Assembly: GCA_964627445.1 (NCBI GenBank)
Contig: CAZVJF010000002.1
Location: 1-64,000 of the forward strand
DNA length: 64,000 bases
Source: Luteibaculum sp964627445
GTDB lineage: Bacteria > Bacteroidota > Bacteroidia > Flavobacteriales_D > Luteibaculaceae
Direction of reading: 5' to 3'
Shown piece after piece: positions 1 through 10,400 of the stretch (the first letter of the stretch is position 1; each line of letters opens with the position of its first letter). A program made the translations under genes and the position numbers. The notes beneath the pieces were generated by a model, which was given only the letters and a program-made list of their open reading frames with translations, searched no databases and was not told where the DNA came from.

Positions 1-2
1 TG

Positions 3-1190
3 GATGCACAATTCCAAAAGAGCCTGAAAAGCCTCAAATCCAAGGAATTTGTTCTGAGTATTTATTTCGGGAGGAATTTAGCCAAGCAATACGACAAGGT
101 TGCGCAGGAGCTTCACCGCTTATTTCGCTCCCCCTTTATGCGTGCCAAGTTTGTGCACAACGGTAAAAAATGGATCCTCCAAAGCTTAAAAACCATTCCA
201 TTCAAAGAAATACCCGAAAACCACAAGGCTTTTGTTTGGGAGGCTGCACAAGCCTATTTTGGAAAATCGCGCTACGATGCTCCCAAGGCAACGCCTTTTC
301 AGTTCGATTTGGCCATTTTGGTAAATCCAGACGAAAAAGCACCTCCATCCAACAAAAAAGCATTGCAAAAATTTACAGAGGCAGGAGAAAAACTGGGCCT
401 AAACGTTAGTCTAATTACAAAGAACGACTATGCCCGCCTGTTGGAGTTTGATGCCCTGTTTATTCGCGAAACCACGGCAGTAGATCACTATACCTACCGC
501 TTTGCACGTAGAGCACAGCAAGAGGGCATGGCCGTTATAGACGACCCGGAATCTATCCTGAAGTGTGCCAACAAAGTGTACTTAGCAGAGTTGCTGAAGC
601 TGCACAAAATACCCACGCCAAAAACCATTGTGGTGCACCAAGAAAACAGACACGAGGCACTGCAGCAATTGGAATTGCCCTGCGTGCTTAAATCGCCAGA
701 CTCCTCTTTTTCGCAAGGTGTCTCCAAAGCCAAGACTGCGGAAGAATATCAGGAAAAAATATCCGCCTTATTAGCGAAATCAGACTTGGTAATTGCACAA
801 GAATACTTACCCAGCGATTTCGATTGGCGCATTGGTGTGCTGGAAAACGAAATTATATACGCTTGTAAGTACTTTATGGCCAAGGGACACTGGCAAATTT
901 ACAATTGGAGCAGCGCCAATAAAGAAGAGGTAGAGGGAAATTTTGAGTGTGTTCCGGTAACCCAAGTTCCTACCGCGGTAAGGAAAATTGCCTTAAAAGC
1001 TACAACGCCCATAGGCAGCGGTTTGTACGGGGTAGATATAAAAGAAACAGGCGACAAAGTAGTGGTGATCGAGGTCAACGACAACCCCAATATAGATGCT
1101 GGAATTGAAGACGGCCTGGTTGGATTTGATCTGTACACCCAAATCATTCGCAGCATAAAGAGAAAAATTCAAAGCCAATTGGCCCCATGA
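3..1190 (+). CDS. RimK-like ATP-grasp ligase, 5' end outside window
   Basis: The frame is open from base 3 to the stop at 1188-1190, so the ATG at 138 is internal and the gene begins before the window; 395 residues are visible. The C-terminal two thirds is an ATP-grasp fold: a nucleotide-binding lysine in VLKSPDSSFSQG (near 690-725), the QEYLPSDFDWR segment (near 800-835), and the metal-binding end VIEVNDNPNIDAG (near 1063-1100). The region ahead of it fits the N-terminal domain found on long RimK-family proteins. Such enzymes join an amino acid to a carboxylate through an acyl-phosphate; the substrate here is unknown. The stop overlaps the next start in ATGA, so it is translationally coupled to the GCS2-type ligase. 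Family is secure, function is inference. Confidence 0.88.
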   Translation, partial: DAQFQKSLKSLKSKEFVLSIYFGRNLAKQYDKVAQELHRLFRSPFMRAKFVHNGKKWILQSLKTIPFKEIPENHKAFVWEAAQAYFGKSRYDAPKATPFQFDLAILVNPDEKAPPSNKKALQKFTEAGEKLGLNVSLITKNDYARLLEFDALFIRETTAVDHYTYRFARRAQQEGMAVIDDPESILKCANKVYLAELLKLHKIPTPKTIVVHQENRHEALQQLELPCVLKSPDSSFSQGVSKAKTAEEYQEKISALLAKSDLVIAQEYLPSDFDWRIGVLENEIIYACKYFMAKGHWQIYNWSSANKEEVEGNFECVPVTQVPTAVRKIALKATTPIGSGLYGVDIKETGDKVVVIEVNDNPNIDAGIEDGLVGFDLYTQIIRSIKRKIQSQLAP

Positions 1191-2404
1191 GCTACCAACT
1201 TTTTGAAGTATTCGGCATTGAGTTCGAGTACATGATAGTGGATAGAGACACCCACCGCATTCGCCCTATTGCAGACCTCCTGTTTAAAGAATGTACGGGC
1301 AGTTTCACATCAGATTATGAGAATGGAAAAATCGCCTGGAGTAACGAGCTGGTAAGCCATGTAATTGAGCTAAAAACCAACGGTCCCGTATCTAACATGA
1401 GCGAGATGGTGGCGGCATTTCACAAGAATGTAAAAGCGGTAAATGGCCTATTAGAAAAGCACCATGCTGTACTAATGCCCGGGGGTGCACATCCTACCGT
1501 AGATCCATTAACAGAAACCCAAATTTGGCCCCACGAGTACAACGAAATTTACGAATTGTATAACCGCATATTTAACTGCCAGGGCCATGGCTGGAGCAAC
1601 CTGCAAAGCACCCATATTAATTTACCGTTTAAAGGAGATGCCCAATTTGCCAAACTGCATGCGGCCATCCGCTTGCTACTACCCATTATCCCTGCGCTAT
1701 CGGCCAGCACGCCTATTTTAGACGGCCGGCATACCGGGTTTAAAGATGCTCGCTTAGAGCACTATCGCCACAACCAAAAAAAGCTGCCGGTGATTGCCGG
1801 AAAAGTTATTCCAGAAGCGGTATACACCAAAGCCGCTTACCACGAGCTTATATTTAAACCCATTATTGCCACCATTAAACCCTACGATACCGATGGTATT
1901 CTCAATCATTTATTTCTGAACTCCAGGGGTGCCATTGCCCGTTTTGACCGAGGTGCTATAGAAATACGCGTTATTGACAACCAAGAGTGCCCCAAAGCCG
2001 ATATTGCTATCCTAAATCTCATTGTTGCAGTACTCAAGGCGTTTTGCAGCCGCACTGCAAGTGACCAACAGCGTATGCAACTGGCCGATACCGATATGCT
2101 GGCAAACCATTTTCTAAATGTGGTGAAACATGCAGAACTCGCTCAAATTGACGACTCCAACTACCTAGCACTCTTGGGAGTTAGCACCAGCCCCCAAAGC
2201 GCTCAAAGCCTCTGGAAACAGCTATTTGCACAACACGGCAACGCATTGCCAGAAGAAGAAAGAAAAACTATACACTACATCCTAGAAAACGGAAGCTTAG
2301 CTACCCGAATGGAACATGTTTTTACTGAAAACCCAAACCAAGACGGTATAAGCGCAATAAATCGTAAAATGATAACCTGCCTACAAGACAACGATTTGTT
2401 CTAA
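1187..2404 (+). CDS. GCS2-family carboxylate-amine ligase (glutamate-cysteine ligase-like)
   Basis: This 405-residue protein begins FEVFGIEFEYMIVD, the acidic first strand of the glutamate-cysteine ligase type 2 fold (glutamine synthetase-like). Other family marks are an HPTVDP segment (near 1490), STHINLPF (near 1608), a RHTGFKDAR loop (near 1730) and the late RGAIEIRVIDNQECP strand (near 1950-1990), which supplies acidic and arginine active-site residues. The family couples ATP hydrolysis to amide bond formation. True glutathione synthesis is not implied, because the partners are a RimK-like ligase (4-base overlap upstream) and an N-formylglutamate amidohydrolase (two bases downstream). Together they suggest a dedicated small-peptide pathway. 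Family firm, product unknown. Confidence 0.85.
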   Translation: MSYQLFEVFGIEFEYMIVDRDTHRIRPIADLLFKECTGSFTSDYENGKIAWSNELVSHVIELKTNGPVSNMSEMVAAFHKNVKAVNGLLEKHHAVLMPGGAHPTVDPLTETQIWPHEYNEIYELYNRIFNCQGHGWSNLQSTHINLPFKGDAQFAKLHAAIRLLLPIIPALSASTPILDGRHTGFKDARLEHYRHNQKKLPVIAGKVIPEAVYTKAAYHELIFKPIIATIKPYDTDGILNHLFLNSRGAIARFDRGAIEIRVIDNQECPKADIAILNLIVAVLKAFCSRTASDQQRMQLADTDMLANHFLNVVKHAELAQIDDSNYLALLGVSTSPQSAQSLWKQLFAQHGNALPEEERKTIHYILENGSLATRMEHVFTENPNQDGISAINRKMITCLQDNDLF

Positions 2405-2406
2405 AC

Positions 2407-3087
2407 ATGAACCTCGTTTTAACCTGCGAACACTACAGCAATGCGCTGCCGCAGGAACATAGCAATCTTTTTATTTCGCAGCCCGAAGTGGCCCATAGCC
2501 ACCGGGCCTACGACTTGGGCGCAGAACCGTTGTACCATGCTTTGCAACCTCTGGCACGGCATTCGCTACATTACCCTTACTCTAGATTGCTTATTGAGCC
2601 CAATCGCTCGCAACATCACCCTAAGCTGTTCTCGGAATTTACCAAAACGCTATCGCTAGAAGAAAAAGGTGTACTGCTGCAGCGATACTACTTACCCTAC
2701 AGAAACCAGGTTGCTGCGCATTGCAAAACCGTAATTAAACAGATTGGAACCGTATTTCACCTTTCCATACACAGTTTTACTCCGGTATTAGCGGGCGAGG
2801 TGCGAAATGCGGATATTGGCTTACTATACGATCCCAAAAGCCCCCAAGAAAAGCAATGGACCTTTAGGTTCAAAAGGGCGCTAAAAGCAGGAGACCCCGC
2901 GCTACGGGTTCGCTCAAATTACCCCTATTTAGGCACAGCCGATGGGCTTACCACACACTTAAGAAAAGAACTTCCTGTAGGTTATGCTGGGATGGAGTTG
3001 GAAGTGAAAAATGACATTATTAGCAGTAAATTGATAGCACAGATTTACACTGCGCTTACGCAAGTTTTGGCTCATCCACCCCAATAA
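2407..3087 (+). CDS. N-formylglutamate amidohydrolase family hydrolase
   Basis: The 226 residues carry the zinc hydrolase marks of the family: LTCEHYSNALP at the N-terminus (CEH metal ligand region), RLLIEPNRS (near 2585), HLSIHSFTP (near 2760, histidine ligand) and a late GTADGLTTHLR plus MELEVKND segment. Family members cleave N-formylglutamate or related N-acyl amino acids; related hydrolases act on other amides. No histidine-degradation gene is nearby, so a role in hut catabolism is not supported. Two bases separate it from the GCS2-type ligase and a terminator follows 20 bases after the stop, so it is the last gene of the cassette. It may trim or deformylate the ligase product; that is inference. 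Confidence 0.85.
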   Translation: MNLVLTCEHYSNALPQEHSNLFISQPEVAHSHRAYDLGAEPLYHALQPLARHSLHYPYSRLLIEPNRSQHHPKLFSEFTKTLSLEEKGVLLQRYYLPYRNQVAAHCKTVIKQIGTVFHLSIHSFTPVLAGEVRNADIGLLYDPKSPQEKQWTFRFKRALKAGDPALRVRSNYPYLGTADGLTTHLRKELPVGYAGMELEVKNDIISSKLIAQIYTALTQVLAHPPQ

Positions 3088-3106
3088 ATCTTCCAAGAAC
3101 AAACAC

Positions 3107-3138
3107 AAAAAAACCCGACTGCAACAGCCGGGTTTTTT
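3107..3138. terminator. Bidirectional intrinsic terminator
   Basis: AAAAAAACCCG, an 11-base interior including ACTG/CAGC-like bases, then CGGGTTTTTT. A- and T-runs flank the stem on both sides, so it can serve both the plus-strand ligase cassette and the converging sucB. Confidence 0.85.
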
Positions 3139-3158
3139 GTCTTATTAAACCAATGTTC

Positions 3159-4436
3159 CTATAGGTTAAGCAGTATTTCTTCTGGAGATTTTCCTCCAAA
3201 AATAATCTTGGTAGGATTCTCTATCATCTCTTTAATCTTCACCAAGAATCCAACCGATTCCTTACCATCAATAATGCGGTGATCGTACGATAAAGCTACG
3301 TACATAATGGGGCGAATTTCCACCTTACCGTTAATGGCAACGGGGCGCTCTACTATGTTGTGCATTCCTAAAATAGCCACTTGCGGTGGATTAATGATAG
3401 GCGTACTCATCATAGAGCCAAACACACCACCATTGGTAATGGTAAAGGTGCCACCCGTCATTTCGTCTACCGAGAGTTTTCCATCGCGTGCTTTAATGGC
3501 CAGGCGCTTTATTTCTTTTTCAATATCGGCTAGCGACATTTGCTCGGCATTACGTAAAACCGGCACCATAAGTCCCTTGGGCGAAGAAACCGCGATACCC
3601 ACATCGGCATACTCGTGGAAGATGATCTCCTTGCCATCTATTTGCGCGTTTACGGCTGGAAAATGGTTTAAGGCTTCGGTAACGGCCTTGGTAAAGAAGG
3701 ACATAAAGCCTAAGTTCACCTCATGAAACTCCCGGAATTGGTCCTTGTACTGCTTGCGCAATTCCATTACGTTGGTCATGTCAATCTCGTTAAACGTGGT
3801 TAACATGGCCGTTTCGTTTTTCACGGCAACCAAACGCTCTGCTACTTTTCTGCGTAGCATGCTCATTTTTTCTCTGCGCTCATCGCGAGTTCCACCCCAA
3901 CCTTGAACGGGTGCACTGCTAATTCCTGCGGCCATAGCAGCTACCACATCTTGCTTGGTAATGCGGCCGTTTTTGCCACTTCCATCGATTTGGTTGGATG
4001 CCAAGCCGTTTTCATCCATGAGCTTTTTTGCGGCTACCGATGGATGACCTGTAGCATAGTTCTTATCACTTCCACCCGAGGAAGATGCTTTTGCTGGCTC
4101 TTCTTTCTTGGCGGGCATGGGGTCGGGCTCGGACTCCTCTTTTTTCTCTTCTTTAGGAGCTTGCTCCTCCTTAGGGGCACTGCTACCTTCGGGTGCTTTG
4201 GCATCGGTATCTATTTCACAGACTACCTCACCTACCTCCACGGTTTGCCCTTCCTCTGCAATTAATTTGATAGCACCCGCTACCTCGGCAGTTAGTTCTA
4301 ACGTTGCCTTATCTGAGTCTACTTCGCAGATTACCTGGTCTTTCTCCACGTAATCGCCATCCGACACCAACCACTGGGCTATTTCTACTTCGGAAATAGA
4401 CTCTCCGGGACTGGGTACTTTTAATTCAAATGCCAT
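3159..4436 (-). CDS. sucB: Dihydrolipoyllysine-residue succinyltransferase, E2 of 2-oxoglutarate dehydrogenase
   Basis: E2 transfers the succinyl group from E1-bound thiamine diphosphate to CoA in the TCA cycle. In order: a lipoyl domain (residues 1-75) with the lipoylated lysine in EVDSDKATLEL (about K43); an acidic Lys/Glu/Pro linker (about 80-125); a peripheral subunit-binding domain (HPSVAAKKLMDENG to GRITKQDVV, about 130-167); and a catalytic acyltransferase domain ending in SYDHRIIDGKESVGF, which holds the catalytic histidine (about 386) and aspartate. At 425 residues the length is usual. It starts six bases after the sucA stop, so the two are cotranscribed; no E3 (lpd) gene is in the window. 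Confidence 0.97.
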   Translation of the reverse strand: MAFELKVPSPGESISEVEIAQWLVSDGDYVEKDQVICEVDSDKATLELTAEVAGAIKLIAEEGQTVEVGEVVCEIDTDAKAPEGSSAPKEEQAPKEEKKEESEPDPMPAKKEEPAKASSSGGSDKNYATGHPSVAAKKLMDENGLASNQIDGSGKNGRITKQDVVAAMAAGISSAPVQGWGGTRDERREKMSMLRRKVAERLVAVKNETAMLTTFNEIDMTNVMELRKQYKDQFREFHEVNLGFMSFFTKAVTEALNHFPAVNAQIDGKEIIFHEYADVGIAVSSPKGLMVPVLRNAEQMSLADIEKEIKRLAIKARDGKLSVDEMTGGTFTITNGGVFGSMMSTPIINPPQVAILGMHNIVERPVAINGKVEIRPIMYVALSYDHRIIDGKESVGFLVKIKEMIENPTKIIFGGKSPEEILLNL

Positions 4437-4442
4437 GGGGAA

Positions 4443-7172
4443 TTATGCTTTTACAGTTTCTAAATGGTTTTTAAATACAGTATCTATCATCGCCTTTTGG
4501 CGCTTGGCATCGCGTTTGGGCGAACCCGATGCTGGGCTCGCACTTGTTTTTCGTGCAATCCACTCTAAATCGTAATCGCGCAACTTACGCAAGAAAAAGC
4601 TGAGTGCCCCCATATTTTCGGGTTCCTCCTGAGCCCAAACAAAACGCGTGGCCTTATTGTATTTCTTGTAGACCGTATCAATTTGCTCGTAAGGCACGGG
4701 GTACATTTGCTCTATGCGCACAAAGGCCATGTCTTTCACTTCCATTTCCTCGGCCTTAGCTACCAACTCGTAGTACAACTTACCAGTACAGAATATCACC
4801 TCTTTAATATCCTTAGCGTTGGCTGCTGGATCATCAATTACCTCTTGGAATGAGCCGTTGGCTAGGTCTTCTATTTTGGACACGCATTTTGGGTGGCGCA
4901 ATAGGCTCTTGGGCGACAATACTACCAAGGGCTTGCGGTAATCGCGTTTTACCTGTCTGCGCAACGCATGGAAGAAGTTTGCTGGCGTAGTGCAGTTTAC
5001 AATTTGCATGTTGTCTTCTGCACACAACGTTAAGAAGCGCTCAACGCGAGCCGAACTGTGCTCGGCTCCCATACCCTCGTAACCGTGTGGCAACAGTAAT
5101 ACCAAACCGCTGGTTACCTTCCACTTGTCCTCTGAGGTAGACAGGAACTGGTCTATAATAATCTGTGCTCCGTTAAAGAAATCTCCAAATTGGGCTTCCC
5201 AAATGGTCAATCCATGCGGTGCCGCTAAGCTGTAGCCCCATTCAAATCCTAGCACACCGTACTCCGACAATAGAGAGTTGTATATGCTGAGCTTGGCCTG
5301 GTCCTCGCTTATTTCATTGAGTGGAACATATTCTTCTTCTGAATCTTCAATCTTGACCACCGCATGGCGATGCGAGAAGGTACCGCGCTCACAGTCTTGA
5401 CCCGACATGCGCACGGGCACACCTTCTTTAAGCAAGGAGCCGTATGCCAACAACTCGGCCATACCCCAATCCAAACGATCTTCCTCAATCATCTTCTTAC
5501 GGTCTTCAAAAATCTTCTTCAGCTTTCTAAAGAATTTTTTGTCGCCTGGAATTCGAGTTATGGATTCGGCAATCTTTATTAGCTCCTTTTTATTGTATGC
5601 AGTAGGATAATCTTTTTCGCTGGTTTCTCCCCCGAGCACGGGCGCTGCATTCCCTGCGGAGTCGATAAAGGGCTCGATTTCGTGCAGCTCTATTTCCTTG
5701 GCCTGCTCAAAATCCGATTCCAACTCTGCTCTGAATTCTTCTTCGAGCTTTTTTATGAAGGCCTTATCTACCGAGCCTTCTTCCAATAGCTTTTGTGCGT
5801 AAATATCTTTAGCGCTTTGGTGCTTGGCAATGGCTTTGTAAAGAATGGGCTGGGTAAACTTAGGCTCATCGCCTTCGTTGTGCCCGTACTTTCTGTAGCA
5901 GAGCAAATCGATGTAAACATCTTGATGGAATTTTTGACGGAAGGCCATTGCGATTTTCACGGTGTGAATCACCGCCTCCACATCATCTCCGTTCACATGG
6001 AAAACTGGAGAAAGCGTCACCTTGGCCACATCGGTACAGTAGGTACTCGATCTTCCATCCAAGTAGTTCGTAGTAAATCCGACCTGGTTGTTAATGATAA
6101 TATGCACCGTTCCCCCAGTGCGATACCCGTCCAACTGCGACATTTGTGCTACCTCATACACCACGCCCTGGCCGGCTATAGCCGCATCTCCGTGGATAAG
6201 GATGGGAACTACCTTGGTTTCATCGTTGTCGTAAACGTGATCTTCCAAAGAACGTGCAAGACCTTCTGCTACGGGGTCTACCGCCTCTAGGTGCGATGGA
6301 TTTGGACAAAGAATAAGCTCTATTTCGTGTTCTTTCTCGGTAACCAAGGTTTTATCGTAACCCAAGTGGTATTTTACGTCTCCGTCAAATCCATCCTCGG
6401 TGTACTCTTTACCATAGAACTCCGAAAAAATGTTGCGGTAGGGTTTGTTAAAAATGTTGGCCAATACGTTTAACCTACCGCGGTGCGCCATGCCCACAAC
6501 ATACTTTCTTGCGCCTAGGTCGGCTCCATACTCTACCACCATATCTAGTGCAGGAATGAGGGTCTCGGCACCTTCTATAGAGAAGCGCTTTTGACCTGGA
6601 AAACGATTGTGCAAAAAGGCTTCAAAAGAATGACTTTGGGTAAGTTTCTTCAGAATGTATTTTTTCTCGTCTACCGTGTAGTTGGGCGTATTAGAGTTCA
6701 CGTGTAGCGTTTCTATCATCCACTTTACTTGGTCTGGATGACGCATATACATGAACTCGGCCCCGATGCTTTGGCAGTACACCGTATCAAGGTGCTTTAT
6801 AATGTCTTTAAGCTTGGTAGGGCCCAATCCAATTTCATCACCGGCCTGGAAAACCGTATCCAAGTCTGCCTCCGTTAATCCATAATGCGATATATCGAGA
6901 TTGGGCTCGTACTTCCTGCGCTCGCGAACGGGGTTGGTTTGGGTAAAGAGGTGCCCTCTGCTGCGGTAGTCGTTAATGAGGTTTAAAACCCTAAACTCTT
7001 TGGGTACATCCTTGCCACCTGCGTCTTCGCCAAATTGGGTTTGTGCCAATTCGAAGCCCTTGAAAAAGGCTTGCCAGGACGGTTCTACATCCTCGGGGTT
7101 ATTTTGATATTGCTTATATAAATTTTCGAGTGCCTCTGGTTCGGCATTGCTTAGAAAAGAGAACGAATCCAT
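4443..7172 (-). CDS. sucA: 2-oxoglutarate dehydrogenase E1 component
   Basis: Thiamine diphosphate-dependent decarboxylase of the TCA cycle, 909 residues from the ATG at 7172. A longer frame to 7259 adds 29 residues unlike the family, whereas MDSFSFLSNAEPEALENLYKQY is the classic E1o start. Marks: VVGMAHRGRLNVLANI (near 6470-6520), the GQGVVYE loop, GTVHIIINNQVGFTT (near 6070-6120) and the cofactor-binding CYRKYGHNEGDEP (near 5860-5900). It is followed by sucB on the same strand. A plausible promoter lies just upstream on the minus strand: TATTTTTG at 7200-7193, which fits the TAnnTTTG minus-7 element and would give a leader of about 15 bases. Confidence 0.97.
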   Translation of the reverse strand: MDSFSFLSNAEPEALENLYKQYQNNPEDVEPSWQAFFKGFELAQTQFGEDAGGKDVPKEFRVLNLINDYRSRGHLFTQTNPVRERRKYEPNLDISHYGLTEADLDTVFQAGDEIGLGPTKLKDIIKHLDTVYCQSIGAEFMYMRHPDQVKWMIETLHVNSNTPNYTVDEKKYILKKLTQSHSFEAFLHNRFPGQKRFSIEGAETLIPALDMVVEYGADLGARKYVVGMAHRGRLNVLANIFNKPYRNIFSEFYGKEYTEDGFDGDVKYHLGYDKTLVTEKEHEIELILCPNPSHLEAVDPVAEGLARSLEDHVYDNDETKVVPILIHGDAAIAGQGVVYEVAQMSQLDGYRTGGTVHIIINNQVGFTTNYLDGRSSTYCTDVAKVTLSPVFHVNGDDVEAVIHTVKIAMAFRQKFHQDVYIDLLCYRKYGHNEGDEPKFTQPILYKAIAKHQSAKDIYAQKLLEEGSVDKAFIKKLEEEFRAELESDFEQAKEIELHEIEPFIDSAGNAAPVLGGETSEKDYPTAYNKKELIKIAESITRIPGDKKFFRKLKKIFEDRKKMIEEDRLDWGMAELLAYGSLLKEGVPVRMSGQDCERGTFSHRHAVVKIEDSEEEYVPLNEISEDQAKLSIYNSLLSEYGVLGFEWGYSLAAPHGLTIWEAQFGDFFNGAQIIIDQFLSTSEDKWKVTSGLVLLLPHGYEGMGAEHSSARVERFLTLCAEDNMQIVNCTTPANFFHALRRQVKRDYRKPLVVLSPKSLLRHPKCVSKIEDLANGSFQEVIDDPAANAKDIKEVIFCTGKLYYELVAKAEEMEVKDMAFVRIEQMYPVPYEQIDTVYKKYNKATRFVWAQEEPENMGALSFFLRKLRDYDLEWIARKTSASPASGSPKRDAKRQKAMIDTVFKNHLETVKA

Positions 7173-7458
7173 GTTAGGATTTAAAATTTGTCCAAAAATA
7201 CAAATATCTACCATGCGAATGGAGCAGCGGTACAGACCAAAAGACTTAAAGAATGCCAACGGCTACGAAGCCTACGCAACCTCTCCATCGGTAATCGCGT
7301 TGTCTTTAGTCACGAGATATAGCCAATATCTAAACTTTAAATGTTTATAAAACCCTTTTTAGTCTAATTTTTAGATGCACAAATGACCGAATACTAGTCT
7401 GGCAACTAATAATAATATAAACCGTCATATTTGCACCCCCTTTAAGACAACAATAACC

Positions 7459-10400
7459 ATGTTCCAGAGAAATTTACAATTCAGTATTCTTTTTCATTTC
7501 ATTCTTACGGCCTGTTTACTTTTGGGAGCTAGTTCACTCAAGGCACAGAAAATAGCAGGGCAGGAATTCTGGTTTACCTTGCCTCCGTTGGCCCCAACGG
7601 CCCCGGGCGAGGGTCTTCAATTGTACGTTGTTTCCGATTTCTGCATTGAAGATGCATTTGTTGAAATTCCAGGGCTTGACTTTAGACAGGAATTTACAGT
7701 AGATCGCGGTCAATTTACTCAGATTACCATTCCAACCAACATCAATGGACTTCCTGTGTGGCATAACAGACCCGGCAGAATAGAAGATAAGGCCATACAC
7801 CTAAAAGCCGATTTTCCCGTGTTGTTGTACGTGGCGACATACGAAGCCTTATCGGTGGATGGGGAAATTATCCTACCCGTTAGCATGTTGGGGGAAGAAT
7901 ACGTGATTGCTAACCGCGGTACTACGGTTCAACCACCCTTAAGGAACACGGTTGTTGCTACCGAGGATAATACGGATATTGAAGTAAAAACTTGGGATAA
8001 CGCTGGCAACCCCATAATTTACAACGAAACCCTTAACAGAGGACAAACCTACCAATGGGGGCTAACCCGTGCTAATTGTAACGATGATCAGCCCGATGGT
8101 GACAATTGGTATGCCGGATGCATTACCGCCAACGGTTCTGTAGTTTCCGCCAGTAAACCAGTAGCTGTTATTGGAAGCTTAGATTGCAGCGGAGGTTTTG
8201 AGTGTGGAGCTTGTGACAATACTATGATTACCAACCTGCCTTTGGAGTCGTGGGGTACAGAATTTGTTACCGCCCAGATTACCGAACGGTTTAACCCGAA
8301 TTTAGGTAACTGCCTTCCCGGAAGACCCGTGTCCGGAGATTTTATTGACGTTGTAGGTCCAGTTGGAGCTAACGTTACCATAACAGACCGTACAGGCACG
8401 CGTACGGTTACCCTGGAAGCCCCCCCATACGATAATGGTGCCAACTACGGTTACGGATACCACTTTTTTGATGTTGCTCCGGAAACAGGACTAGGAGCTC
8501 AAGACTTTGGTTTCGCAAATACCGTTATTACGAGTGATCAGCCCATACAAATCACGCAGCACCCCAAGGGCTGGCAAACAGACAACGTACAGTCTAATGA
8601 CCCTGAGAATATTGCTGTGTACCCCACAAACATGTGGAAAACATCCTACATCTTCGCTATTCTGCGAACCGTTACTACAGCTAGTGCAGAATTTACCATT
8701 GTTGTTGAAAACGTTGGAGACCCAGCGCCTATTGATAATTTTGAGTTTGACAATGGCGTTGCAGGTATTCGAAACGTGAACAATATTGCTGGCGCAAGTC
8801 CATGGATACAAATCGGCAACACCGATTACTTTTTTAAGCGTGTTCCTGCGAATCTCAGTATCAATACGTTGCGCATTTATTCCAGAACGGGACAACCTTT
8901 TGGTATTTACACTTTGGCCAATGGTAATGCGGAATCCTATATACAAAATGGTGGCGATGGCCCAATTATCGAAGTGCCTGCCTGCCCCATTTGCCCTATC
9001 GCTGAATTTGAGATTAGCCCAGAAGAAGAGTGCATAGGGAACCCGATAACCTTCACCGACTTGTCTGAAGATAATGATCCAGATGGCGACACCAAAATTG
9101 TTGACTGGACCTGGGATTACGGTGATGGTACTTCCGAAACCTTTACAACTTCAACCAACCCTACCCATGTTTACGACTCTGCAGGAACCTTCGATGTAAC
9201 ACTAACTGTGACCAATGATAACCCAAACCCAGGACCATGTCCTATATCTATAACTAAGAAGCTCACTATTCTTCCTGGTCCAGATGCAAACGCGGGTCCA
9301 GACCAGGAAATTTGTTTTGGTGAAAACGTGGTGCTTGGCGGTACGCCCACAGGAACAGGGGGTAATGGCAACCTAACCTACTCATGGACTCCTAACAATA
9401 ACCTCTCGAGCAATACCAACCCGAATCCTACCGCACAACCTGCAAATACAGAAATATATACGGTACAAGTAGAAGATGAAGAAGGCTGCAAACAGACCGA
9501 TGACGTTGAAATAGTGGTTATCCCCAAAGACAGTGCTTACATTGCAGATGACGAATACACCGTGTGCAATGGAAATGATGTAATTGTTAATGTAACCATT
9601 ACGGGTGGAAATGCCGATTCTTACGACATTACATTGAGTAACGGTAACATCACGGTTCGTGAGGCTAACTTCCCTGGAAGTGGCACAATTACCGTTCCTT
9701 TTAATACAGCAAGACCTACTGGATTTAACGTATCAATCAGCAACTTTTCACCAAATGACGCCAATGTCTGTGGGGCCTTCGATATTGCTCCCATTCCGGT
9801 TAATGTACGTCCTGATTTAGGAGCAGAATTTGAAAATGCATCCGTAAATGTATGCGAAGGTGAAGAAGCAGTTTTTGAGGTTAATATTGACGGCCCAGGA
9901 CTGCCCGTTTCTTTTGATCTGGTTAAAGCAAGTAACGATAGTCTTGTAGAAAGCATAACGGGCACTACAAGTAACCCGCATGTGGTTACCATAGCCATCC
10001 CGCAAAGCACGATCCTGCGTCTTACTAATCTGAGGTATGCAGATGATCCCACATGCCCGTCTGATGCCACAGACCAAGTAGAAATAGTGGTCCAGGAAAA
10101 CCCCAATCCTGGTGAAGATGGCATGACGAGCATCTGTGCTGGAAGCGACCCTGTGGATTTAATTACCGTATTAGAGGGATCTCCGGATGCTGGTGGTACC
10201 TGGCGCGACCTTAATCTTTCTGGCGCATTAGTGAATGGTCAATTTGACCCTTCTACCGGAGTTACCGATGGAGAATACCGCTTCGAATACACCATTAGTA
10301 GCAACCCCAATTGCGAACAGTTAACCGCAATTGCTACCGTAGACTTTAATGAGCCTCCAAAAGTGGAGAACCTGCAAGAAGAGTGTAGCGAGCAATTAGA

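Noticed and set aside
7173..7259. 29-residue N-terminal extension of sucA
   Set aside because: The added sequence does not resemble E1o; the ATG at 7,172 begins the family sequence and sits behind a promoter-like element.
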